A stretch of 6,760 nt of DNA from Lachnospiraceae bacterium (GTDB lineage Bacteria > Bacillota_A > Clostridia > Lachnospirales > Lachnospiraceae): positions 1 through 6,760 of the forward strand of contig JAFPAZ010000276.1 in NCBI GenBank assembly GCA_017390645.1, read 5' to 3'. Positions 1 to 6,230 of this stretch are shown piece after piece. Each line of letters opens with the position of its first letter. Within the stretch, counting starts at the first letter, position 1. The notes below the pieces were generated by a model, which searched no databases, was not told where the DNA came from, and saw only the letters and a list, made by a program, of their open reading frames with translations. A program made the translations under genes and the position numbers.

Positions 1-725
1 GGCTCTTTATCACACCACTTCTCAATCACTCCGGCTGCTTTTTTCTCCTCTTTTTTTAGATAAAGGAAAACATAGAAAGAAATCGTATCCACATTTAAAT
101 TATCAAAAGGATATTGTTTAAATTCTTCATATAATTTTTCACAAAGCTCTAAATTATCCTGTGAATATGCCTTGCGATATTCAAAATATTTATCAATATA
201 GGAATCATAATCAAAATTTTCTATGATTGGAACTTTATAATAAAAGAAAATATCTTCATACTGCACATTGGCGATAATGAATTCCAGGAAATTTCTAGGA
301 AATTCCTTGCTTAACTCTTCCATATTATGAAACCAGTCAAAACACTCATTAAAAAAACAAAGTACCTCATGGGGAACAAAAGTATGCTTTGCAATATATT
401 TTAATATGCAAAGAGATGCCTGATTTCTTGCATCTTCCTCATCTAACAAACCATCCTGCAATAGTTCACTCCAGCTGTCCACCTGAATTCTTCTTCCGTA
501 ATCCTGGTAAATCTCGTCCACTTTTTGCATAAATCCCTGCATATCAGAAGATACCTTTACAGTTCCTTTTGCATAAGCCAAAGCCTCTTCCAATGCCTGT
601 CTTAAAAGCTTAAATTCCTCCGGATGGTCTTCCGGATTCGTTACCCTTAGTTTTTCATAATATGCCTGTTTGATTTTATTTTCTTCTTTGCATTTTTGAA
701 TTCCTAGTACATCCCATATATTCAT
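1..725 (-). CDS. J-domain-like protein with degenerate HPD motif (3' end outside window)
   Basis: I translated this frame by hand; 241 codons are visible and it runs off the left edge without a stop. The N-terminus (residues 3-52) looks like a divergent DnaJ domain: WDVLGI, then a helix II pattern IKQAYYEKL, then NPEDHPEEFKLLRQALEEAL. Canonical J-domains carry HPD between helices II and III to stimulate Hsp70 ATPase; here the equivalent is NPE (residues 30-32), so normal Hsp70 stimulation is doubtful. The rest (about 55-241) is rich in aromatic and acidic residues and looks all-helical, perhaps TPR-like, with no membrane segment in the visible part. The ATG at 725 is preceded by AAAGGTG at about 8 bases. 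It lies 93 bases after leuA with no clear promoter, so it may be read through from leuA. Similar proteins with an N-terminal J-like segment (often THPED at this site) are, as I recall, common in Lachnospiraceae; their function is unknown. The family call is inference. Confidence 0.66.
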   Translation of the reverse strand, partial: MNIWDVLGIQKCKEENKIKQAYYEKLRVTNPEDHPEEFKLLRQALEEALAYAKGTVKVSSDMQGFMQKVDEIYQDYGRRIQVDSWSELLQDGLLDEEDARNQASLCILKYIAKHTFVPHEVLCFFNECFDWFHNMEELSKEFPRNFLEFIIANVQYEDIFFYYKVPIIENFDYDSYIDKYFEYRKAYSQDNLELCEKLYEEFKQYPFDNLNVDTISFYVFLYLKKEEKKAAGVIEKWCDKE

Positions 726-823
726 GTGTAAAACACCTTTCCTTGCTGCTGAGACAATGGTTCCATGTTCTTAAAAGGCTCACGTTTCTTTTGGGAAGGA
801 CGCCAAAAGGCATCCTCCTTATT
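722..823 (-). other. possible gene-tail remnant ending in an ATGA overlap
   Basis: This stop-free frame begins just inside the end of leuA (a TGA in this frame lies at 824-826) and ends in a TGA that shares ATGA with the start of the J-domain-like gene. It reads NKEDAFWRPSQKKREPFKN, then MEPLSQQQGKVFYT. The only ATG (766) would give a 14-residue peptide and has just a weak AAGAA sequence before it. A 4-base overlap is typical of coupled genes, so this could be the surviving 3' end of a neighbour whose front was lost, or chance. There is no independent evidence of translation. Confidence 0.2.
795..818 (-). terminator. stem-loop directly after leuA, without a U-tract
   Basis: A 10-bp stem (GGAGGATGCC against GGCGTCCTTC, with two G-U pairs) and a TTTT loop start one base after the leuA stop codon. 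The bases following on the minus strand are CCAAAAGAAACG, so the U-tract of an intrinsic terminator is absent. It may stabilise the leuA 3' end, act as a weak or factor-dependent terminator, or be incidental. Its first arm contains an AAGGAGG that abuts an ATG with no spacing, so I do not read that as a start. Confidence 0.35.
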
Positions 824-2480
824 TCACTCCTGCACGATTTACTGCGCTGATTAATGCCCTCACAGATGCATTGATGATATCATCATCGGTACCCACTCCC
901 CAGGTTACCTTTCCATTGGTATCTTCAATTCCTACATAAGCTACTGCAGTGGAATCGGAACCCATCTGTAATGCATGCTCTTCATAAGAAACTAATTTAA
1001 AGTTAATATCAAAATGTTTCATAATGGCATTGCTTACTGCATCCAATCTTCCATTTCCCTTTCCAGAATAGTGTTTTTCCACTTCTCCCCTCATAAGGGT
1101 AATTTTCGTCTCAATACCATTTCCCTGCACAAAATGAACTTCCATTAACTTTGTATTTTCTTCCCGGTTCATATATTCTTTTGTAAAATGATCTACTACT
1201 TCATTTGGCTGTAATTCTTTATGCGCATGATCGGATATTTCCTTAATAAAATAACCTACCTCTTCTCTCATCTTAGCCGGTAATTTAAATCCATATTTAT
1301 GCTCTAATAAATATCCAATTCCACCCTTACCGGACTGACTGTTAATTCGAATCACGTCCGCTTCATATTCCCTTCCAATGTCCTTAGGGTCAATTGGTAA
1401 ATAAGGTACAGTCCAGTATTCCGGATTCTTTTCTTCTCTCCATTTCATACCTTTGGCAATGGCATCCTGATGGGAGCCGGAGAATGCTGCAAACACTAAC
1501 TGTCCGGAATATGGAGAACGCTCATATACATGCATACGGGTTACTTTTTCATATACTTCTACAATTTCCGGCATATTTTCAAAATTAAGTTCCGGATTTA
1601 CACCCTGAGAAAACATATTCATAGCTAAAGTAATGATATCTACATTACCGGTACGTTCTCCGTTTCCAAATAAAGTTCCTTCAATACGGTCCCCACCGGC
1701 AAGTAAACCTAACTCAGAGTCTGCAATTGCAACACCTCTGTCATTATGTGGGTGTAACGATAAAATTACATTCTCACGGTATCTTAAATTGTCGCTCATA
1801 TATTCTACCTGACTTGCATAAACGTGAGGCATAGAATGGGACACTGTAACTGGTAAGTTAATAATGGCTTTATGATCAGCAGTTGGCTGCCATACATCCA
1901 ATACTGCATTACATACTTCCAAAGCATAATCTACTTCTGTCCCTGTAAAACTTTCCGGTGAATATTCAAACTGGAAATTTCCATTGGTTTCTGCTGCCAT
2001 ATCTTTTAAAAGTTTTGCTCCACTTACTGCAATCTCTAAGATTTCTTCCTTAGATTTCTTAAATACCTGCTCCCTTTGTGCATAAGAAGTGGAATTATAT
2101 ACATGCACAATTGCCTTCTTCGCACCATCCAAAGCTTCAAAAGTCTTCTTAATAATATGCTCTCTTGCCTGGGTAAGTACTTGAATGGTCACATCATCCG
2201 GAATCAAATCTTCTTCAATTAACTTTCTTAAGAAGTTATATTCTGTTTCTGAAGCCGCCGGAAATCCTACTTCGATTTCTTTAAATCCAATCTTTACTAA
2301 TAATTTAAAAAATTCTACCTTTTCCTCTAAGCTCATAGGGATAATCAAGGCCTGATTTCCATCTCTTAAGTCAACAGAACACCAGATTGGTGCTTTTTCT
2401 ATATATTCTTTTTCAGCCCATTTCAAACACTTCGTTGGGGGCATAAAATATCCTCTTTTATACTTTTTATAATTCATCAT
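819..2480 (-). CDS. leuA: 2-isopropylmalate synthase, long form
   Basis: Condenses acetyl-CoA with 2-ketoisovalerate to 2-isopropylmalate, the committed cytosolic step of leucine biosynthesis. The 553 residues match the long LeuA form described from Mycobacterium. A TIM-barrel catalytic domain covers about 30-310: DLRDGNQ at 37-43 supplies the catalytic Arg39 and metal ligand Asp40, SLHPHND at 241-247 gives His243 and His245, and GNGERTGNVD at 272-281 gives Asn279. A linker subdomain (about 320-430) precedes the C-terminal leucine-sensing dimer domain (about 440-553), marked by GNGIETKITL, GKGNGRLDAV and GSDSTAVAYVGI. The full regulatory domain implies leucine feedback inhibition. The start at 2480 has AAGGAGG 8 bases upstream; a second ATG follows immediately. 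The gene lies 64 bases after the VWA gene. I see no convincing promoter, T-box or Leu-rich leader, and no other leu gene in the window, so read-through from upstream is likely. Confidence 0.97.
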   Translation of the reverse strand: MMNYKKYKRGYFMPPTKCLKWAEKEYIEKAPIWCSVDLRDGNQALIIPMSLEEKVEFFKLLVKIGFKEIEVGFPAASETEYNFLRKLIEEDLIPDDVTIQVLTQAREHIIKKTFEALDGAKKAIVHVYNSTSYAQREQVFKKSKEEILEIAVSGAKLLKDMAAETNGNFQFEYSPESFTGTEVDYALEVCNAVLDVWQPTADHKAIINLPVTVSHSMPHVYASQVEYMSDNLRYRENVILSLHPHNDRGVAIADSELGLLAGGDRIEGTLFGNGERTGNVDIITLAMNMFSQGVNPELNFENMPEIVEVYEKVTRMHVYERSPYSGQLVFAAFSGSHQDAIAKGMKWREEKNPEYWTVPYLPIDPKDIGREYEADVIRINSQSGKGGIGYLLEHKYGFKLPAKMREEVGYFIKEISDHAHKELQPNEVVDHFTKEYMNREENTKLMEVHFVQGNGIETKITLMRGEVEKHYSGKGNGRLDAVSNAIMKHFDINFKLVSYEEHALQMGSDSTAVAYVGIEDTNGKVTWGVGTDDDIINASVRALISAVNRAGVK

Positions 2481-2544
2481 GTCTTTTTCCTCCTTCTAAA
2501 ATCCTTGTAGCTATACTTTCGCAATTACCTATTCCATTCTATAC

Positions 2545-4248
2545 TTACATCTGTGCATTAAATAAACTCTTAATCTTATAAATTACATCATCACTATCTG
2601 CATTAATACTAACTGCTTCATTGATACTTGAAATCTCTTCTAAAGCTTCAATATTGGCATTGTATCCTATGGTATATACCGGAATCGAATAATACTGTAA
2701 AATAGGAATACATTTATCTAATTCATTACCTACATTGGTTTCTCCATCACTGAGCAAGAAGATCATAGGAGTCGCATCCGGGTTATTTTCCATTTCCTTT
2801 TCAATCATATCCACAGCCACCAGCAAAGCATCATAAGAAGCAGTATTTCCATTTGCCATCAGACTATCCACGGCTCCCACGAAGTAAGACCTCTGATTTA
2901 AATCAAATTTTCCAATTGGAAGGTTAATATATACATCAGAACTATAACTTACCAGACCAATGCTGTTATTTTCATTAATATACTGACTGCTGATTATCAA
3001 CGCATCCTTTAACTGATTCATAGGGTCTCCTGACATACTTCCGGAAACATCAGCCACGAAGACTGCGACAATTTCTTTTCCATAATCTTTGTTTTCTTTC
3101 CATAGTTTCTGTGCATTTACAATGGTAGTTCCACTATAATCCGGTAATTCTGATACGTAAGAATCCAGACCATTAAAACCATATTCATCTGCCAGGCTTT
3201 TACCGGAATCTGAAGCACAAAATTCCGCAAACATGGTAAGTACTGCCTTTTCACTTTCCGTTGCACTTTCCGTTGCATAAAGCGGATTATCATGTCTTAA
3301 ACCAAATGGAATAAAATTATAAGTAGACTGTAAGTCACTATTTACATATGTCTGATATTCCAATATCATTCCTTCTAATGAACCAGATGATGCTGATTCT
3401 CTCATCTGCATAGTGTTATAAGCAACATAAGGAATATTTTGCTGGAATGTTGTAAATCCATCAATAGCAGCATCACTTAATATGTTCTCACTATCATACG
3501 CATAGAGTGTACATAGCAGGAAATTCAGTCCTGTGGAACTGGCAAGAGGATTGGTATAACCCATTAACAATTCCCCATCTGCCACTGCCTGGGTCACCGT
3601 TTTCATATCTACGCTTCCATACTTTCCTTCCAGGCTTTCAATTTTACTCTTCTTCAGCAGGATACCTGCAACATTCCCAACGGTTCTTTCTGTAATTACT
3701 TCCAAATCGCTTCCTTGGGCAATGGTCATTTCACCCCACATACTGGCAGAAGGAGAAAATCCTTCCGGAACATATTTTCCAGAAACTATATAATCCATGG
3801 CAAGACCAGAAGTAACGTTACGAACTGACACTGACACTGATTTTCCATCATAGGTATATCCGGAACGGTTAAACTCTTCCGCCATCTCATTCATCCATCC
3901 GTCTGTTCCCACTCCTGCTTTTTCCGGAGAAGAAATAATTTCTACATTGATTTCTCCATTGCCCACTACAGAGCATTCATATTTTGATATTTCCGGCAAT
4001 TCATCTGCTAAAGAAGTCGCTCCAAATTCCACCTGACCACGAATCGGATCTACCTCTGTAACTTTTACCTTATTCAGTAACTTTGTCAGCTGCTTTTGCG
4101 CCTCTTCCTCTGTCTCAATTTTACTACCGGAACCAGAACCGGAAAATTTACTAATTAAAGAAATTCCGGTAAAAATTACGATAAAAAATATAATTGCTAC
4201 TATAATAAAACTAGCTGCTTTTTTCCCTGCAACATTAGAACGGTCCAT
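2545..4248 (-). CDS. membrane-anchored solute-binding-like and VWA domain fusion protein
   Basis: A 567-residue protein with a lysine-containing N-terminus, one hydrophobic helix (about 11-33) and a Gly-Ser linker (36-43), which predicts an N-in anchor with the bulk outside the membrane. Residues about 90-385 resemble the type 2 periplasmic-binding fold of extracellular solute-binding proteins: LLMGYTNPLASSTGLNFLL (227-245) and a late helix EKAVLTMFAEFCASDSGKSL (333-352) are typical. Residues about 392-567 form a von Willebrand factor A domain with a complete MIDAS metal site: DVSGSMS (Asp400, Ser402, Ser404), Thr469 and Asp501 in LLSDGETN. VWA domains usually mediate metal-dependent protein binding. 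The RBS AAAGGAGAG precedes the ATG. The coiled-coil membrane protein gene lies 33 bases upstream, suggesting one operon and a shared complex. SBP-VWA fusions are known, but I know of no established role; ligand and partner are unknown. Domain calls are firm for VWA, good for the SBP fold. Confidence 0.9.
   Translation of the reverse strand: MDRSNVAGKKAASFIIVAIIFFIVIFTGISLISKFSGSGSGSKIETEEEAQKQLTKLLNKVKVTEVDPIRGQVEFGATSLADELPEISKYECSVVGNGEINVEIISSPEKAGVGTDGWMNEMAEEFNRSGYTYDGKSVSVSVRNVTSGLAMDYIVSGKYVPEGFSPSASMWGEMTIAQGSDLEVITERTVGNVAGILLKKSKIESLEGKYGSVDMKTVTQAVADGELLMGYTNPLASSTGLNFLLCTLYAYDSENILSDAAIDGFTTFQQNIPYVAYNTMQMRESASSGSLEGMILEYQTYVNSDLQSTYNFIPFGLRHDNPLYATESATESEKAVLTMFAEFCASDSGKSLADEYGFNGLDSYVSELPDYSGTTIVNAQKLWKENKDYGKEIVAVFVADVSGSMSGDPMNQLKDALIISSQYINENNSIGLVSYSSDVYINLPIGKFDLNQRSYFVGAVDSLMANGNTASYDALLVAVDMIEKEMENNPDATPMIFLLSDGETNVGNELDKCIPILQYYSIPVYTIGYNANIEALEEISSINEAVSINADSDDVIYKIKSLFNAQM
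3252..3275 (-). repeat. 12-bp in-frame tandem duplication in the VWA gene
   Basis: Two adjacent identical 12-base units (CACTTTCCGTTG on the plus strand) encode ATES twice, at about residues 325-332, between the two lobes of the solute-binding-like domain's C-terminal part. It is in frame and probably lies in a surface loop. Strand slippage could change the copy number without breaking the gene. Confidence 0.7.
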
Positions 4249-4281
4249 ATTATCTCTCCTTTTTCTTTTTTAATATGATTT

Positions 4282-5058
4282 CTACGACTGGTATTTTCCA
4301 ATTAACTCTTCTATCGGATCTTCGCTGGAAGCTGTTCTTAACTTCCTTAATGCCGATACCATGTCGTTAATCTTTGATAAATCATTTTCTTCCTCAGAAT
4401 CATTGATTCTGGATATTTCTGTCATTAAATGATCAAAAGCCAATAAAATCTGTTCGTTTTTATTTACTTTCTCCCGGATATAATTCACATTTTCCTGTAA
4501 CTGCTGCTGTTTTTTCGCCATTACGTCATTATCAATGGTACGGTATCCGGATTGGAGATTTATGTACTCATTGGCATCTTGTACTTTCAGACACTTAATC
4601 AGCTGCTTTACATTGTCATACAGCATATCCTGCATTTCATTCATACATTGTTTGGTATTCACCATATCCTCATTCTGATGAAAACTTTGATATAATAACT
4701 GGTTTAACATATCATATTTTCGTTCCAGTCGCTCCATCTGTTCTAAGGATACGTGAATCTCCTGCCGAAAATTAGGCTTTATTTTCTGTAACTTCTTTAG
4801 CTCTTCCTTCAGCAGTTCCACACTTTCTATTTCATCAATGATAATTTCATTTTCTTCATATCGGGTCGTAACCAGACGAATGTTTACAGCAATAAATACC
4901 ACAAAAATCAGGAACAGCATAACATAAGCCATAGCCACTTCCTTAGAATCCGACCCGGAAAAAGAAAGACCAATCAACGGCTCTGCGTATAAGCAGATTG
5001 CTGCAATTGCCAAAATTACGTCCACAATAAAAATCTGCTTCATCAATTTTTTCTTCAA
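4282..5058 (-). CDS. two-helix membrane protein with long cytosolic coiled coil, unknown function
   Basis: I do not recognise a named family. The 258 residues start with a basic MKKKLMK, followed by a hydrophobic helix (about 9-25), a short polar loop (26-41, containing SGSDSKE), a second strongly hydrophobic helix (about 42-63) and then a charged, heptad-like helical region (about 68-240) rich in Glu, Lys, Gln, Asn and Leu. By the positive-inside rule both ends face the cytosol and only the short loop is outside. The acidic C-terminal tail ends IEELIGKYQS. The start codon is TTG at 5058, supported by AGAAGGG 5 bases upstream; the next ATG (5043, residue 6) lacks a ribosome site at useful distance. 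It is first in the unit with the SBP-VWA gene 33 bases downstream, so a scaffold or signal-relay partner is plausible but inferred. Confidence 0.83.
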   Translation of the reverse strand: MKKKLMKQIFIVDVILAIAAICLYAEPLIGLSFSGSDSKEVAMAYVMLFLIFVVFIAVNIRLVTTRYEENEIIIDEIESVELLKEELKKLQKIKPNFRQEIHVSLEQMERLERKYDMLNQLLYQSFHQNEDMVNTKQCMNEMQDMLYDNVKQLIKCLKVQDANEYINLQSGYRTIDNDVMAKKQQQLQENVNYIREKVNKNEQILLAFDHLMTEISRINDSEEENDLSKINDMVSALRKLRTASSEDPIEELIGKYQS

Positions 5059-5063
5059 AATAT

Positions 5064-5070
5064 CCCTTCT
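5064..5070 (-). promoter_or_regulatory. ribosome binding site that selects a TTG start
   Basis: AGAAGGG on the minus strand ends 5 bases before TTG at 5058. For the downstream ATG at 5043 the distance would be 20 bases, which is too long, so TTG is the better start of the 258-residue protein. Confidence 0.6.
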
Positions 5071-5180
5071 TTCCTTTTTATGGATAAAAACATAATATCA
5101 GATCCAAAAGGCACTTTAACCTCATTTGGTACCTCAGATTATTTTTTCTCCGAACTCCCCTAATTCATCATATCTTTTTT

Positions 5181-5209
5181 ATCATATCACAAAAAGAATA
5201 AAAAGAAAA
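5181..5209 (-). promoter_or_regulatory. extended -10 promoter for the coiled-coil/VWA unit
   Basis: On the minus strand, TATGAT (5181-5186) is preceded by TGTGA, giving the TGn extended -10 element of vegetative sigma factors. At a 17-base spacer the -35 position (5204-5209) reads TTTTCT, a weak match to TTGACA, which fits an extended -10 promoter. Transcription should begin near 5174, leaving a leader of about 115 bases before the TTG start at 5058. The -35 area is shared with the U-tract and stem base of the nadC terminator. A second copy of GATATGAT lies 14 bases downstream (5167-5174). Confidence 0.6.
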
Positions 5210-5240
5210 GGCAACATTTTTCTTTGAATGCTACCTTTTC
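5191..5240 (-). terminator. intrinsic terminator of the nad operon
   Basis: A 14-bp stem pairs GAAAAGGTAGCATT (5227-5240) with AATGTTGCCTTTTC (5205-5218) with two G-U pairs, around an 8-base loop. It is followed on the minus strand by TTTTTATTCTTTTT (5191-5204). The order of stem then U-tract gives the orientation: it ends transcripts coming from nadC. On the plus strand the stem is not followed by a T-run, so it is one-directional. Confidence 0.9.
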
Positions 5241-5251
5241 ATTACAATATT

Positions 5252-5306
5252 ACTGTTCAAAGTGGAACCGTAACATTACATTTGTTACTACCCACAATCA
5301 GACAGT
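5252..5306. repeat. nested imperfect palindrome in the nadC 3' region
   Basis: On the plus strand three nested pairs are spaced almost symmetrically: ACTGT (5252-5256) with ACAGT (5302-5306), GTGG (5262-5265) with CCAC (5292-5295), and GTAACA (5270-5275) with TGTTAC (5283-5288), around a 7-base loop. As RNA from nadC it would form one arm with two internal loops. A direct near-repeat also exists: ACTGTTCAAAGTGG (5252-5265) and AGTGTTCACAGTGG (5304-5317), 12 of 14 identical. No reading frame of interest crosses it. It could be a dispersed palindromic repeat, a 3'UTR structure or a binding site. Confidence 0.5.
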
Positions 5307-5338
5307 GTTCACAGTGGCTTTGCAAAATAAATCTGTAA

Positions 5339-5357
5339 GAATGGCATCCTTCCATTC
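5339..5357. other. small perfect stem-loop just after the nadC stop
   Basis: GAATGG (5339-5344) pairs with CCATTC (5352-5357) around a 7-base loop, 12 bases beyond the nadC stop codon. There is no adjoining U-tract, so it is not an intrinsic terminator. With the palindrome at 5252-5306 and the terminator it makes the roughly 165-base nadC 3' region highly structured. Confidence 0.4.
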
Positions 5358-5369
5358 AAAACCGATCTA

Positions 5370-6230
5370 TTATGATTCCACAGGTACTAGATTTTTCAAT
5401 GAGATATCCATAATTGGAGCCGAATGGGTCAACGCTCCGGAAGAAACATAATTTACTCCAATTTCCCTGATTTCCTTCAAACGTTCCTTGGTAACGTTAC
5501 CGGAACACTCGGTTTCAGCCTTAGTTCCAACGATTTTTACTGCTTCTTTCATCGTTTCGTTGTCCATGTTATCCAACATGATAATATCTGCACCGGCCTC
5601 TAAAGCTTCTTCTAATTGCGAAAGGGATTCCACTTCCACCTCTATCTTCCGCACAAATGGAGCATAATCCTTTGCCATCTGAACTGCTTTTTTAATACTT
5701 CCTGCAGCACCAATGTGATTATCTTTAATTAAAATACCATCTGATAAATTATATCTGTGATTGGTTCCTCCACCAATTTTTACTGCATATTTTTCAAAAG
5801 GTCTCATATTTGGAGTGGTTTTTCTGGTATCGAGAAGTTTTGTATTACTGCCTTCTAGTTCCTTCGCAAGACTCTTGGTAAAGGTAGCAATTCCACTCAT
5901 TCTTTGCAGGTAATTTAAAGCAGTACGTTCTCCTGTCAGAAGTGCCTTAATATCTCCGTAAATCACACCCATTAACTGACCTTTCTTAACCTCATCACCA
6001 TCTTTTAGGTTGGTTTCAAAACGCGCATGATCATCCAATAATTCAAAAACTCTTTGGAATACTCCTAATCCACAAATCACACCATCTTCCTTACAGATTA
6101 AATCCGCTTTTCCGGCTTTTTCTTCCGGCATGATAGCATTCGTCGTAACATCCTCGCTGGTAATATCTTCTTTTAACGCATTTAAAATATACTCGTCTAT
6201 ATTAATTTTCATTGTTACACCATTTAGCAT
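5370..6230 (-). CDS. nadC: nicotinate-nucleotide pyrophosphorylase (quinolinate phosphoribosyltransferase)
   Basis: Converts quinolinate and PRPP to nicotinate mononucleotide, CO2 and pyrophosphate, the third step of de novo NAD synthesis in the cytosol. With this start (286 aa) the N-terminal alpha/beta sandwich is followed by the barrel. Family signatures are present: GERTALNYLQR at 100-110, LDTRKTTP at 133-140, GGGTNHRYNLSD at 153-164, IKDNHI at 168-173, EVEVES at 196-201, LDNM at 219-222 and SSGALTHS at 263-270. These supply the Arg, Lys and His residues that bind quinolinate and PRPP. The frame opens at 6260, but the ATG at 6230 has GGAG 6 bases upstream; the ATG at 6212 has only TGGTG before it but gives the most family-like N-terminus (MKINIDEYILNALKEDI). 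With the chosen start it overlaps nadB by 29 bases (11 with 6212), which implies translational coupling. It is the last gene of its operon. Confidence 0.95.
   Translation of the reverse strand: MLNGVTMKINIDEYILNALKEDITSEDVTTNAIMPEEKAGKADLICKEDGVICGLGVFQRVFELLDDHARFETNLKDGDEVKKGQLMGVIYGDIKALLTGERTALNYLQRMSGIATFTKSLAKELEGSNTKLLDTRKTTPNMRPFEKYAVKIGGGTNHRYNLSDGILIKDNHIGAAGSIKKAVQMAKDYAPFVRKIEVEVESLSQLEEALEAGADIIMLDNMDNETMKEAVKIVGTKAETECSGNVTKERLKEIREIGVNYVSSGALTHSAPIMDISLKNLVPVES

Noticed and set aside
795..818. Canonical intrinsic terminator after leuA
   Set aside because: The stem is good but the bases after it are CCAAAAG on the minus strand; with no U-tract it is listed only as a low-confidence stem-loop.
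1394..1588. Plus-strand open frame of 64 codons inside leuA
   Set aside because: Antisense to conserved LeuA catalytic-domain sequence, with no ribosome site and no recognisable protein; a shadow.
2481..2544. Possible T-box, leucine leader or dedicated promoter for leuA
   Set aside because: Only 64 bases are available, with no T-box motif, Leu-codon run, terminator/antiterminator pair or acceptable -35/-10 combination.
3507..3695. Plus-strand open frame of 62 codons inside the VWA gene
   Set aside because: Antisense to the solute-binding-like domain with no independent start signals.
5059..5180. Riboswitch in the leader of the coiled-coil/VWA unit
   Set aside because: Only short weak pairings (such as GGTAC with GTGCC) are seen and no known aptamer core is recognisable.
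5224..5451. Plus-strand open frame of 75 codons across the nadC 3' region
   Set aside because: It begins with TTG in the terminator loop, crosses the palindrome, and its last third is antisense to conserved nadC. AAAAGG lies upstream but belongs to the terminator stem. Not credible as a gene.
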